Origin: Vibrio gigantis
GTDB taxonomy: Bacteria; Pseudomonadota; Gammaproteobacteria; Enterobacterales; Vibrionaceae
Direction: 5' to 3'
DNA length: 64,000 nucleotides
Assembly: GCF_024347515.1 (NCBI RefSeq)
Contig: NZ_AP025492.1
Coordinates: forward strand, 2,604,001 to 2,668,000
Below the pieces are notes generated by a model. That model was not told the origin of the DNA. It ran no database searches and saw only the letters and a list, made by a program, of their open reading frames with translations. A program made the translations under genes and the position numbers. Below, piece by piece: positions 47,725 through 56,904 of this stretch; position 1 is the first letter of the stretch, and each line of letters opens with the position of its first letter.

Positions 47725-48483
47725 TTAAACTGGATTATCGATATCGATAAATTCAACATCCAAACCATGCTCTTCCACTAACCAATCACCTAGCGCCTTC
47801 ACACCGTAGCGCTCTGTTGCGTGGTGACCCGCAGCAAAGTAATGAATGTCTTGTTCACGTGCTGAGTAGGTAGTGCGCTCTGAGATTTCACCAGAGATAA
47901 ATGCATCTATACCTTGAGAAGCTGCAAGCTCAATGTAATCTTGGCCACCGCCAGTACACCAACCTACTGTTTCAATCATTTTATCGGCGTTCTCCGGGGC
48001 AATATGTAACGGCTTACGATTCAACACTTGATCAATTTTTGCTGAAAACTCAGCTCCTGTCATTGGTGCCTTCAATCTACCAAACATAGCAACTGACTGA
48101 GGGTGCCCTTCCAAACCACCTTCAACATCGATCTCAAGTAACTCTGCTAATTTCGCGTTGTTACCCAGCTCAGGATGAATATCGAGAGGAAGGTGGTAGC
48201 CCAATAGGTTGATATCATTTTTGATCAACGTACGAATACGCTTACCTTTCATACCACGAATCGGTTCCGGCTCACCTTTCCAAAAGAAACCATGATGAAC
48301 TAACAAAGCGTCAGCCTTTAGCTCAACGGCTTTATTGATCAAAGCTTGTGAAGCCGTTACACCAGTAACAATACGCTTTACCTCAGCAGTACCTTCTACT
48401 TGAAGACCGTTTGGACAGTAATCTTTAATCTGCTGTGGCTGCAGTTTTTCGTTAAGTAGCTTTTCTAATTGTAAGTTATTCAT
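47725..48483 (-). CDS. Nif3-like dinuclear metal centre protein
   Basis: A 252-aa NIF3/YbgI-family protein. Metal-ligand motifs are DALLVHHGFFW (His pair), GYHLPLDIHPELGNN and the C-terminal AGHHATERYGVKALG. GWCTGGGQDYIELA is also typical. The biochemical function is unsettled in the family. It is divergent from the DUF1853 gene. Confidence 0.92.
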   Translation of the reverse strand: MNNLQLEKLLNEKLQPQQIKDYCPNGLQVEGTAEVKRIVTGVTASQALINKAVELKADALLVHHGFFWKGEPEPIRGMKGKRIRTLIKNDINLLGYHLPLDIHPELGNNAKLAELLEIDVEGGLEGHPQSVAMFGRLKAPMTGAEFSAKIDQVLNRKPLHIAPENADKMIETVGWCTGGGQDYIELAASQGIDAFISGEISERTTYSAREQDIHYFAAGHHATERYGVKALGDWLVEEHGLDVEFIDIDNPV

Positions 48484-48598
48484 TTTTATTTCCAGCTTAC
48501 CTTTATAATAACGTCGTTATATCAATTTACGGGTAGAATGTCGAAAGCCCTTCCACTCTGTTTCTAGAGAACAGATGACTGAAGTTTACGAGGAACCG

Positions 48599-49357
48599 AT
48601 GACCGAACTGCAACGCTTTTACCAATGGGTGATTAGCTCACCACCACTACTAGAAATCAAGCCGCCCATTTCTGATCTCACTGTGTTCTCAAATCACCAA
48701 AAGCTCGATGACGCCCACACTTATGATGGTAACCCTAGGTTAGGCTTCCTCTACCAACACCTATGTGAACAAGTCATCACCACTTCGGATAATTATTCAA
48801 TCAAGCACGATGAAATTCAGATCAATGTTGAGGGAAGAACACTCGGCGCAATCGACTTTATCCTTGAAGACACAAGTAGCCAAAAATTAGAACACTGGGA
48901 AGTGGCAATTAAATTTTACCTCCTTCACGAGCAAACATGGTTTGGTCCAAATTCTCATGACCAATTAGACAAGAAGCTCGATAGAATGCTCAGCCACCAG
49001 CTCGGAATGTCATCTTCGGCCGCTTTTATTGATCAGTATCCAGAGATCGATGTCGACTCAAAACACCTCCTCATGCAAGGTCGCCTCTATACCAACCCAT
49101 TCCTAGAACAAAACATACCTATTGAATGCTTGGGCTACTATATTAATCCGAGCCAAGTAAACGGATTTTGGTGCTATCAAAATCAGGCTCACTTAATCAC
49201 TGAAGCACTCTACCCTCTCACCAAAGAGCAATGGGCTGCAGGGGCGGATGATTTCAACGACGAACCTATCAGCGAATTTGGTGACCGCTTCATTCATGGG
49301 CAGACAAAGTCCGGGCAGTTCTGGTTTGTGATGCCACAAAGTTGGCCACACGGCTAA
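48599..49357 (+). CDS. DUF1853-family protein
   Basis: A 252-aa protein matching DUF1853, with PRLGFLYQHLCEQVI, GRTLGAIDFILED and HWEVAIKFYLLHE. The D...E-V-A-I-K spacing looks like a PD-(D/E)xK nuclease core; this is my inference. The ATG at 48599 is chosen because GAGGAA lies about 6 nt upstream. An ATG 24 nt earlier would add eight residues. Confidence 0.8.
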   Translation: MTELQRFYQWVISSPPLLEIKPPISDLTVFSNHQKLDDAHTYDGNPRLGFLYQHLCEQVITTSDNYSIKHDEIQINVEGRTLGAIDFILEDTSSQKLEHWEVAIKFYLLHEQTWFGPNSHDQLDKKLDRMLSHQLGMSSSAAFIDQYPEIDVDSKHLLMQGRLYTNPFLEQNIPIECLGYYINPSQVNGFWCYQNQAHLITEALYPLTKEQWAAGADDFNDEPISEFGDRFIHGQTKSGQFWFVMPQSWPHG

Positions 49358-49404
49358 TCCATTCAACCATTGAGTTGACTTAGTCTTAGCCACTTACAGA
49401 CAAA

Positions 49405-49438
49405 TAAAAAGGGCTGATGCTTTCACATCAACCCTTCT
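49405..49438 (-). terminator. Intrinsic terminator of pgm
   Basis: On the minus strand, AAGGGTTGATG-TGAAAG-CATCAGCCCTT followed by TTTTT, 36 bp after the pgm stop. It probably also serves the convergent DUF1853 gene, with a weaker T tract. Confidence 0.85.
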
Positions 49439-49473
49439 ACTATTTGCTTGATAACGCTATGAATCGTATTGGA

Positions 49474-51120
49474 TTATAGGCCAGCGGCTGCAAATACTTG
49501 GTTAACAATCTCTTGAGCTTCTGCTTCAATTGCTTTTAGGTGCTCTTCACCTTTAAAGCTTTCACAGTAGATCTTGTAGATGTCTTCCGTGCCTGATGGA
49601 CGAGCTGCAAACCAACCGTTTTCAGTTGTCACTTTCAGGCCACCAATCGCAGCACCATTACCTGGTGCATGTGTTAAGCGAGCAGTAATCGTATCACCAG
49701 CGAGTGTTTCAGCAGAAACCATCTCTGGAGACAGCTTCTTCAGCACGTCTTTTTGTGCGCCATTTGCTACCGCTTGAATACGGTTGTACTTAGATTCGCC
49801 GTGTTTTGCAGCTAGCTCTTCGTAGTACTCTTGTGGGTTCTTACCTGTCACCGCAGTGATCTCTGCCGCCAATAGGCAAAGAATTAGACCATCTTTATCT
49901 GTTGACCAAGGAGTACCGTCTTTACGTAAGAAAGAAGCACCCGCACTCTCTTCGCCACCGAAACCAAACTGACCGTTGTACAAGCCATCAACGAACCATT
50001 TGAAACCAACTGGTACTTCGCAAAGTTCGCGACCTAAATCTGCTACAACACGGTCGATCAATGCACTTGATACTAGTGTTTTACCAACAGCAACGTCTTT
50101 ACCCCAACCTTCGCGGTTGCGGTATAGGTAGTCGATACAAACTGCTAGGAAGTGGTTTGGATTCATTAGGCCTTTTGGCGTAACAATGCCGTGGCGATCG
50201 TAATCAGGGTCGTTACCAAACGCCAGTGCATACTCGTCTTTAAGAGCCAGTAAGCCAGCCATCGCGTATGGTGAAGAACAGTCCATACGAACCACGCCAT
50301 CTTTATCTAGAGACATGAATTGGAAAGAAGGGTCAACCGCTTCACTTACTAAAGTAAGATCTAGGTTGTACGCTTTACCAATTTGACGCCAGTAATCGAT
50401 ACCGCTGCCACCCAGAGGATCTACACCAATTTTGATGTTCGCTTTCTGGATCGCTTCCATATCAACCACGTTAACCAAATCAGCAACGTATGGCGCAACC
50501 AGATCCACTTCTTTCACAAGCTCAGACTGTTTAGCTTGTGCAATAGGAGTGCGCTTAACGCCTTGCATTTGCTCAGCAATAATCACGTTTGCACGATCTT
50601 CAATTGCTTGAGTCAATTCAGCTTCAGCCGGACCACCGTGTGTTGGGTTGTATTTAATACCACCGTCTTGAGGTGGATTATGCGAAGGCGTGATAACAAT
50701 GCCGTCAGCTTTTTTGTCATTCACTAGGTTGTGCGTAAGAATCGCGTGCGAGATACCAGGTGTTGGAGTAAAGCCATTGTTTTCTTGAATAATAACTTCA
50801 ACACCGTTCGCTACAAGCACTTCGATAACGGTAGAAAACGCAGGCTCAGATAGAGCGTGGGTATCTTTACCCAAGAAAAGAGGACCCGTTGTACCTTGCT
50901 CGGCACGAACTTCAGCAACCGCTTGTGCAATCGCTAAAATGTGGTTTTCGTTAAATGTTGATTTGTCTGCTGTACCACGGTGACCTGAAGTACCGAACAG
51001 TACTTTGTGATCTGGGTTGGTAGCATCCGGTTGCTGTAAGAAATAGTTAGCCACTAAAGCCGGAATATTATGAAGATCTTCCTGCTGAGCTTTTTGCCCA
51101 GCACGAGGGTGCATAGCCAT
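49474..51120 (-). CDS. pgm: Phosphoglucomutase (alpha-D-glucose specific)
   Basis: A 548-aa enzyme interconverting glucose-1-P and glucose-6-[20 protein letters not shown] is the N-terminal signature, the phosphoserine loop is [13 protein letters not shown], the metal loop is [10 protein letters not shown] and the sugar-binding loop is [10 protein letters not shown]. It is downstream of seqA on the same strand, as in E. coli, but separated by a terminator. Confidence 0.97.
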   Translation of the reverse strand: MAMHPRAGQKAQQEDLHNIPALVANYFLQQPDATNPDHKVLFGTSGHRGTADKSTFNENHILAIAQAVAEVRAEQGTTGPLFLGKDTHALSEPAFSTVIEVLVANGVEVIIQENNGFTPTPGISHAILTHNLVNDKKADGIVITPSHNPPQDGGIKYNPTHGGPAEAELTQAIEDRANVIIAEQMQGVKRTPIAQAKQSELVKEVDLVAPYVADLVNVVDMEAIQKANIKIGVDPLGGSGIDYWRQIGKAYNLDLTLVSEAVDPSFQFMSLDKDGVVRMDCSSPYAMAGLLALKDEYALAFGNDPDYDRHGIVTPKGLMNPNHFLAVCIDYLYRNREGWGKDVAVGKTLVSSALIDRVVADLGRELCEVPVGFKWFVDGLYNGQFGFGGEESAGASFLRKDGTPWSTDKDGLILCLLAAEITAVTGKNPQEYYEELAAKHGESKYNRIQAVANGAQKDVLKKLSPEMVSAETLAGDTITARLTHAPGNGAAIGGLKVTTENGWFAARPSGTEDIYKIYCESFKGEEHLKAIEAEAQEIVNQVFAAAGL

Positions 51121-51152
51121 TTTTCGACATCCTTATATATAAAATTTAAAAA

Positions 51153-51198
51153 CAAAAAAACCTCATAATATCTTCTTATCCATGGATATTATGAGGTT
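51153..51198 (-). terminator. Intrinsic terminator of seqA
   Basis: A perfect 14-bp stem AACCTCATAATATC/GATATTATGAGGTT with a 12-nt loop and a T7 run on the minus strand, between seqA and pgm. Confidence 0.85.
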
Positions 51199-51212
51199 TA
51201 AATCAGATTTCG

Positions 51213-51752
51213 TTAAATTGAACCTGTTACTTTTTCTATCAATTCTGCTTGGAAATTCATGCGGCTCATCAGCTGCTCAACCATCTGTCTTTTTCGGCTT
51301 GTATTGTTATTAGTAATAACCCAAAAAGGACTTTGTGGAATAGCTTTAGGCTTAGTCGTGTTGCCGTTTGCTAGTAACGTTGCTTCGTTATCTGCAAAGT
51401 AAACTCGCTTGCGGCCTTTTACTTGAGTTGCTTCTGAAAAGCTTAAAGGGTCGATTTTATGCAGTGTAGATAACACAAGCATGAAACGATCAATGGCTTT
51501 CTTTAGTGACGCAAACTCATCTGATATTAGTAGTGAGCGCATTTCTTTAACGCCATCGAACTTCTCTGGAGTAAAGCCTACCTCTTTGCTAACAACGATA
51601 CCTTTCGGCTCTACGATCTCTTCGATCGGAGCCATGCCTTGGCTATCAACCTGTAACAAGCGGCGCAGAATATCTGAAGCGCTTTCGCCAATACGTTCTG
51701 TCTGACCCGCAATAAAACGGTATAGGTCCTCATCAACCTCAATTGTTTTCAT
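51213..51752 (-). CDS. seqA: Negative regulator of replication initiation SeqA
   Basis: A 179-aa protein that binds hemimethylated GATC sites, sequestering oriC and organising new DNA. The N-terminal oligomerisation domain is MKTIEVDEDLYRFIAGQTER; the C-terminal DNA-binding domain has GRKRVYFADNEATLL and SPFWVITNNNTSRKRQMVEQ. It is divergent from ybfF, the gene order known from E. coli. Confidence 0.96.
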   Translation of the reverse strand: MKTIEVDEDLYRFIAGQTERIGESASDILRRLLQVDSQGMAPIEEIVEPKGIVVSKEVGFTPEKFDGVKEMRSLLISDEFASLKKAIDRFMLVLSTLHKIDPLSFSEATQVKGRKRVYFADNEATLLANGNTTKPKAIPQSPFWVITNNNTSRKRQMVEQLMSRMNFQAELIEKVTGSI

Positions 51753-51845
51753 TCGCTTTTCACAATCTCAATGTTTAAACTCAGGGGGATTATAGCGAGA
51801 TCCGCGCGGATACTCTACGTCAAACCCACCATGAATAAGATAAAA

Positions 51846-52607
51846 ATGTCAGTACAGCTCAACTATAAAATCGAAGGTGAGGGTCACACCATAGTTTTGA
51901 TCCATGGATTATTCGGTAATCTGGACAACCTAGGCTTGCTGGCCAGGGATCTAAAAGTCGATCATCGGGTACTGAGTATCGATCTTCGTAACCACGGACA
52001 ATCCTTCCACAGTGATACTCATGATTATCAAGCGATGGCACAAGATGTCGCTCAACTACTGAATGATCTTAAGTTAGAAGACGTCACTGTGATCGGTCAC
52101 TCGATGGGTGGCAAAGTAGCAATGGCACTGACACAGCATCTTGCACTGCAAAAGTTGATTGTCTTGGACATGGCGCCGGTCGCGTACACTCAAAGTCGCC
52201 ACGACAACGTATTCGCGGGCCTTCAAGCCGTGATAGAAGAAAAGCCGGAGTCTCGCTCAGAAGCACTCAAAGTACTCGCAAAGCATATTGAAATAGACGG
52301 TGTTCGCCAGTTCTTAACTAAATCACTGTTCAAGTCAGAACAAGGCATTATGGAATGGCGCTTCAACGTCGCTTCGTTACTGAACAACTACCCACACATT
52401 ATTGGTTGGGAACCGATCGAGAAAACCTCGGTCAAAACCTTGCTAATAAAAGGTGGGGACTCTGATTACCTCACCACCGAGCATCAAGTAACCGTTCAGC
52501 AGCAATTTTCTAACGCCAAAGCGCATGTCATTGCCAACACTGGCCACTGGTTACATGCAGAGAAACCAGCTGAAGTACTTAGAGCAATTCGAAAATTCAT
52601 CGCTTAA
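51846..52607 (+). CDS. ybfF: Alpha/beta hydrolase (YbfF-like esterase)
   Basis: A 253-aa hydrolase with VLIHGLFGNLDNLGLLARDL (oxyanion loop), the nucleophile elbow GHSMGGKVAMAL and the C-terminal His in NTGHWLHAEKP. E. coli YbfF hydrolyses short acyl and acyl-CoA esters. The ATG at 51846 (MSVQLNYKIEG) best fits the homologue's N-terminus; the frame is open back to 51771. Confidence 0.9.
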   Translation: MSVQLNYKIEGEGHTIVLIHGLFGNLDNLGLLARDLKVDHRVLSIDLRNHGQSFHSDTHDYQAMAQDVAQLLNDLKLEDVTVIGHSMGGKVAMALTQHLALQKLIVLDMAPVAYTQSRHDNVFAGLQAVIEEKPESRSEALKVLAKHIEIDGVRQFLTKSLFKSEQGIMEWRFNVASLLNNYPHIIGWEPIEKTSVKTLLIKGGDSDYLTTEHQVTVQQQFSNAKAHVIANTGHWLHAEKPAEVLRAIRKFIA

Positions 52608-52715
52608 GTGCGCTTTTTCATGCAGATAAATGAGAGTTGAGTAATCACTGCACATTAACTTTATCTCGCAACAGTGATATAGTGCGCCCAAGCAAAATTG
52701 GTATATAAGGTTCCC

Positions 52716-52934
52716 ATGCTTTACGACTACATGAACATCATTGAATCTGTTGGTTTAGATCTCCTATTTGCCGCGATTTTCTTTTTAATCGGTATGGCAA
52801 TTAAGGACGTTCTCAAGCAAGGAAATGTTCCTCCATTTGGTCGTCGCATTGTGTGGTTAGTACTTTTCCTTGGCTGTGCAGGTTTTATCGCCAAAGGGAT
52901 AATCCAACTAAGCTGGGAAGGAACCGGGATCTAA
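52716..52934 (+). CDS. DUF2788-type small membrane protein
   Basis: A 72-aa protein with two hydrophobic helices (LLFAAIFFLIGMAI and IVWLVLFLGCAGFIAKGII) joined by a polar loop ending PPFGRR, the DUF2788 pattern. The function is unknown. The ATG at 52716 follows ATAAGG at proper spacing. It lies between ybfF and fldA on the same strand. Confidence 0.8.
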   Translation: MLYDYMNIIESVGLDLLFAAIFFLIGMAIKDVLKQGNVPPFGRRIVWLVLFLGCAGFIAKGIIQLSWEGTGI

Positions 52935-52992
52935 CGATTCCCTTCCGGACTTTATTACACCGACAACAGACAAAATGAAAGGTAATGATTCT

Positions 52993-53526
52993 ATGGCAAG
53001 TGTAGGTCTCTTCTTTGGTAGCGATACAGGTAACACTGAAGCTGTTGCTAAGATGATTCAAAAGCAATTGAGCAAACAGCTCGTTCACGTTCAAGACATT
53101 GCAAAAAGCAGCAAAGAAGATATCGATAACTTCGATCTACTGCTGCTTGGTATCCCTACGTGGTACTACGGCGAAGCACAATGTGATTGGGATGACTTCT
53201 TCCCTGAGCTAGAAGCTATTGATTTCTCAACTAAGCTTGTTGCTATCTTTGGTTGTGGCGACCAAGAAGATTACGCAGAATACTTCTGTGATGCTATGGG
53301 TACTATCCGTGACATCGTTGAAGCGAAAGGCGGTACTATCCTAGGTCACACATCAACTGAAGGCTACGAGTTCGAAGCATCGAAAGGTTTAGTTGAAGGC
53401 GATGACAGCCAATTTGTTGGTCTATGTATCGATGAAGACCGCCAACCTGAGCTAACTGATGAGCGCGTATCTAACTGGGTTAAACAAATCCACGAAGAGA
53501 TGTGCCTGGCAGAGCTAGAAGACTAA
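52993..53526 (+). CDS. fldA: Flavodoxin FldA
   Basis: A 177-aa FMN electron carrier. The phosphate loop is FFGSDTGNTEAVAKMIQKQL, and LLLGIPTWYYGEAQCDW and FGCGDQEDYAEYFCDAMG form the flavin loops of long-chain flavodoxins. The start is the ATG at 52993 (MASVGLFFG), which fits E. coli FldA; the in-frame ATG at 52975 lies over the ribosome site. It precedes fur, as in E. coli, but with a DUF4442 gene in between. Confidence 0.96.
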   Translation: MASVGLFFGSDTGNTEAVAKMIQKQLSKQLVHVQDIAKSSKEDIDNFDLLLLGIPTWYYGEAQCDWDDFFPELEAIDFSTKLVAIFGCGDQEDYAEYFCDAMGTIRDIVEAKGGTILGHTSTEGYEFEASKGLVEGDDSQFVGLCIDEDRQPELTDERVSNWVKQIHEEMCLAELED

Positions 53527-53532
53527 TTCTCT

Positions 53533-53565
53533 AATGGTTGTTAATTGTTACAATTAATAACCATT
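53533..53565. other. 15-bp A/T-rich inverted repeat after fldA
   Basis: AATGGTTGTTAATTG-TTA-CAATTAATAACCATT form a near-perfect dyad directly after the fldA stop and before its terminator. It could extend mRNA 3' stability or bind a protein. Confidence 0.55.
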
Positions 53566-53576
53566 GTATAGATATG

Positions 53577-53604
53577 AAAAAACCTCCTTATGGGAGGTTT
53601 TTTG
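53577..53604 (+). terminator. Intrinsic terminator of fldA
   Basis: AAAACCTCC-TTAT-GGGAGGTTTTTT, a GC-centred stem flanked by A and T runs. It may also serve the convergent DUF4442 gene. Confidence 0.85.
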
Positions 53605-53622
53605 CTATTTAAAGTCTATTAA

Positions 53623-54129
53623 TTAGCACTCAGCTTCTAATGCTTCATCATCATCTCTAAACTGGGGCTTTTTTCTTACATAGAGGGTGCGTTGAATTTC
53701 TGAAACCACATTACCCTGTTTATCTTTCACGTGGATAATAAATTCAGGAAAACACTTTTCACCAAGCTGTGTCTGACGATAGATATCGTCAAGTTGCCCT
53801 TGGCTTATCTCAAAGTCTGCGTATAAGTCGGATTGCCCCGGCTTGATGAAGTTAATACTCGCCTCTTTATCCCAAACATAATATCTCTCACCTAAAATTC
53901 CCATTAACATCAATGAGTAAACTGGATCGGTAAGAGAAAAGATACTGCCGCCATATTGAGTACGATTGGCGTTCTTATTCCACCAGCGTAGCTTAAGTAC
54001 CGTCTTAACAACCCTAAAGTCAGCGCTAATGTGGGCTATCCTAATACCCGCCCCCCAAAAGGGAGGCCAAATATTAAGAGCAAATTTAACAATGTTGGGT
54101 TTATATATTCTTGCGAGTTGCTTATTCAT
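53623..54129 (-). CDS. DUF4442 hotdog-fold protein (thioesterase-like)
   Basis: A 168-aa protein of the DUF4442 family, related to PaaI-type hotdog thioesterases. NRTQYGGSIFSLTDPVYSLM is the helix segment that lines the active site in such folds, and ASINFIKPGQSDLYADFEIS is typical of the sheet. The substrate is unknown. It is inserted, on the opposite strand, between fldA and fur. Confidence 0.82.
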   Translation of the reverse strand: MNKQLARIYKPNIVKFALNIWPPFWGAGIRIAHISADFRVVKTVLKLRWWNKNANRTQYGGSIFSLTDPVYSLMLMGILGERYYVWDKEASINFIKPGQSDLYADFEISQGQLDDIYRQTQLGEKCFPEFIIHVKDKQGNVVSEIQRTLYVRKKPQFRDDDEALEAEC

Positions 54130-54278
54130 AACAACATTCCATGTTCATATCAGAAACACCGTCACCTTGACTGGTCGTACCTCCACTATAAGTGAGATAC
54201 TTCCAATTTACAAAACAGATTGTGACGTCAGTAAGTAACCCTTTGAAGTTCGTGGTTTATTGTTATGCCTGACTAAAC

Positions 54279-54284
54279 TATAAT
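54279..54284 (+). promoter_or_regulatory. -10 element of fur
   Basis: TATAAT lies 53 bp before the fur ATG. The matching -35 region (TTTATT, 17-bp spacer) is weak, suggesting activator help or a modest promoter. Confidence 0.5.
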
Positions 54285-54336
54285 GGTATTAATATTGAAT
54301 TCTGTTAATTGCTGCAGATCATCAACAGGAAAGTAT

Positions 54337-54786
54337 ATGTCAGACAATAATCAAGCGCTAAAAGATGCAGGTCTTAAAGTGACCCTTCCACGGCTCAAAA
54401 TTTTAGAAGTATTACAACAGCCAGACTGCCAACATATTAGTGCTGAAGATTTATATAAGAAGCTGATCGACCTAGGTGAAGAAATCGGTCTTGCAACCGT
54501 TTATCGAGTACTTAACCAGTTCGATGACGCTGGCATTGTAACTCGTCACCACTTCGAAGGCGGCAAGTCTGTATTTGAACTTTCTACACAGCACCACCAT
54601 GACCACCTTGTTTGTTTAGATTGTGGAGAAGTGATCGAATTCTCTGATGACATCATCGAAGAAAGACAGAAAGAAGTTGCTCAGCGTTACAACGTGCAAC
54701 TGACAAACCACAGTTTGTACTTGTACGGCAAAAGTATTAGCGGAGATTGCAAAGGCAATCCAGACGCGCATAAAGCGAAGAAGTAA
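54337..54786 (+). CDS. fur: Ferric uptake regulator Fur
   Basis: A 149-aa Fe(II)-dependent repressor. The winged HTH (LKVTLPRLKILEVLQQPDCQ, GLATVYRVLNQFDDAGIVTR) is followed by the metal-binding part HHHDHLVCLDCGEVIEF. AGGAAAG precedes the ATG at 54337; the longer frame to 54283 runs over the promoter. Likely targets within the window include feoABC. Confidence 0.97.
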   Translation: MSDNNQALKDAGLKVTLPRLKILEVLQQPDCQHISAEDLYKKLIDLGEEIGLATVYRVLNQFDDAGIVTRHHFEGGKSVFELSTQHHHDHLVCLDCGEVIEFSDDIIEERQKEVAQRYNVQLTNHSLYLYGKSISGDCKGNPDAHKAKK

Positions 54787-54791
54787 CACAG

Positions 54792-54818
54792 AACGCTGGC
54801 TTAGGCCGGCGTTTTTTA
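54792..54818 (+). terminator. Intrinsic terminator of fur
   Basis: AACGCTGGC-TTAG-GCCGGCGTT with a T6 run, 6 bp after the fur stop. Confidence 0.85.
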
Positions 54819-54872
54819 TATAGGGCTGAAAGTCCGCTAGATTGTTCTTTAGATCCACGCATTATTCGACAC

Positions 54873-54900
54873 AAAAAAACCGGCTCTAGGCCGGTTTTTA
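54873..54900 (-). terminator. Intrinsic terminator of glnS
   Basis: AAAACCGGC-CTAGA-GCCGGTTTT on the minus strand with a T7 tract, 35 bp after the glnS stop. Confidence 0.85.
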
Positions 54901-54934
54901 TTAGATTGCTTTTAACAAGCTAAGCACTCAAGCA

Positions 54935-56602
54935 TTAAGCTTCAGTTTTACCCCAAGTATCGCGCAGACCAACCGTGCGGTTGAAGACTAGTGCATCTGC
55001 TTTAGAATCTTTCGAATCCACACAGAAGTAACCTGTACGTTCAAACTGGTACGCTTGCTCAGCTGCACCTTCCGCTAGGCTAGGCTCAACAAAACCGTTT
55101 AGCGTAACAAGCGACTCAGGGTTAAGCGTTGCTGCGAAGTCATCAGCTGCAGCTGGATTTGCCACAGTGAATAGACGATCGTAAAGACGAATCTCAGCAG
55201 GTAGTGCTTTATCAGCAGATACCCAGTGGATAACACCTTTCACTTTACGGCCATCAGCAGGGTTCTTACCCAGTGTTTCGTTGTCGTAAGAACAGAAGAT
55301 AGTCGTAATGTTACCTTCCGCATCTTTTTCGATACGTTCAGCTTTGATCACGTAAGCTCCGCGTAGACGAACTTCTTTACCTAGAACCAAACGCTTGTAT
55401 TTCTTGTTTGCTTCTTCACGGAAGTCATCACGCTCAATCCAAACTTCACGAGTAAATGGTACTTCACGAGTGCCCATTTCAGGCTTGTTCGGGTGGTTAG
55501 CAACGGTTAGCGTTTCTACTGCGTCTACTTCGTAGTTTTCAATCACGATCTTAACTGGATCGAGAACGGCCATTGCACGAGGTGCATTTTCGTTCAAGTC
55601 ATCACGGATACAAGACTCAAGTGAACCGAATTCAATCATGTTCTCTTGCTTAGTCACACCGATACGTTTACAGAACTCACGAATAGACGCAGAAGTGAAA
55701 CCACGACGACGTAAGCCAGAGATAGTCGGCATACGTGGATCATCCCAACCTTGAACGAGGTTTTCAACCACAAGTTGGTTTAGTTTACGCTTAGACATCA
55801 CTGTGTATTCAAGATTCAGACGGCTAAACTCGTACTGACGAGGTTGGCAATCGATCGTAATGTTATCTAGAACCCAGTCGTACAGACGACGGTTGTCTTG
55901 GAACTCAAGAGTACAGATAGAGTGCGTAATACCTTCTAGCGCATCAGAGATACAGTGAGTAAAGTCGTACATTGGGTAAATGCACCACTTGTCACCCGTT
56001 TGATGGTGGTGAGCAAAACGAACACGATAGATAACAGGATCGCGCATTACCATAAATGACGAGCTCATGTCGATCTTAGCACGTAGACACGCTTTGCCTT
56101 CTTCAAAGCCACCGTCACGCATTTTTTCAAATAGCGCTAGGTTCTCTTCAGGGCTGCGGTCACGGTATGGGCTCGCTTTACCAGGCTCTTTTAACGTGCC
56201 ACGGTACTCACGGATTTGGTCAGGACTTAGCTCGTCAACGTACGCTAAGCCTTTATTAATTAATTCCACAGCATAAGCATAAAGCGTATCGAAGTAGTTT
56301 GATGAGTAACAAATATCACCAGACCATTCGAAGCCTAACCAGCTTACATCATTCTTAATTGACTCAACGTATTCAACGTCTTCTTTTTCAGGGTTTGTAT
56401 CATCGAAACGAAGATTACATTGTCCCTGGTAGTCCTGAGCAATACCAAAGTTCAAGCAAATAGATTTAGCGTGACCAATGTGCAGGTAACCATTTGGCTC
56501 CGGCGGGAAACGAGTATGCACGCTACTGTGTGTACCATCCGCTAAATCTTTATCAATAATTTGGCGAATGAAATTCGATGGACGAGCCTCAGCTTCACTC
56601 AT
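54935..56602 (-). CDS. glnS: Glutaminyl-tRNA synthetase
   Basis: A 555-aa class I synthetase charging tRNA-Gln. The HIGH motif is [20 protein letters not shown] and the KMSKS equivalent is [11 protein letters not shown]. The two C-terminal anticodon-binding beta-barrels follow, ending [12 protein letters not shown]. It lies between fur and nagE, as glnS lies near nagE in E. coli. Confidence 0.97.
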   Translation of the reverse strand: MSEAEARPSNFIRQIIDKDLADGTHSSVHTRFPPEPNGYLHIGHAKSICLNFGIAQDYQGQCNLRFDDTNPEKEDVEYVESIKNDVSWLGFEWSGDICYSSNYFDTLYAYAVELINKGLAYVDELSPDQIREYRGTLKEPGKASPYRDRSPEENLALFEKMRDGGFEEGKACLRAKIDMSSSFMVMRDPVIYRVRFAHHHQTGDKWCIYPMYDFTHCISDALEGITHSICTLEFQDNRRLYDWVLDNITIDCQPRQYEFSRLNLEYTVMSKRKLNQLVVENLVQGWDDPRMPTISGLRRRGFTSASIREFCKRIGVTKQENMIEFGSLESCIRDDLNENAPRAMAVLDPVKIVIENYEVDAVETLTVANHPNKPEMGTREVPFTREVWIERDDFREEANKKYKRLVLGKEVRLRGAYVIKAERIEKDAEGNITTIFCSYDNETLGKNPADGRKVKGVIHWVSADKALPAEIRLYDRLFTVANPAAADDFAATLNPESLVTLNGFVEPSLAEGAAEQAYQFERTGYFCVDSKDSKADALVFNRTVGLRDTWGKTEA

Positions 56603-56823
56603 CTATAGCACCTCTATGTATTTAGTATTGTCAGAGAAAGTTATCTTTCGTCTCCAAATAAACGGTCGCTTATAGCGCCAGTCAAAGATAGAAAGATCAT
56701 TGTTGCTAATCATCCACAATTCTTTGCCTTTGCACAATAAGAACCGTCCGTTAATTACGATTATTTCTGCTATTCGATGAAGAATAGAACGAACCGTGTT
56801 CGTCGGTCTTAAACAGCAGGCAC

Positions 56824-56852
56824 AAAAAAGCCTCCCATGCGGGAGGCTTTCA
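56824..56852 (-). terminator. Intrinsic terminator of nagE
   Basis: AAAGCCTCCC-GCA-TGGGAGGCTTT read on the minus strand, with a T6 tract. It separates nagE from glnS. Confidence 0.88.
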
Positions 56853-56904
56853 ATTTGACACTTACTTAAGAGTAACTTTACGTCTTAATTAAGTACTTCC
56901 TTTA

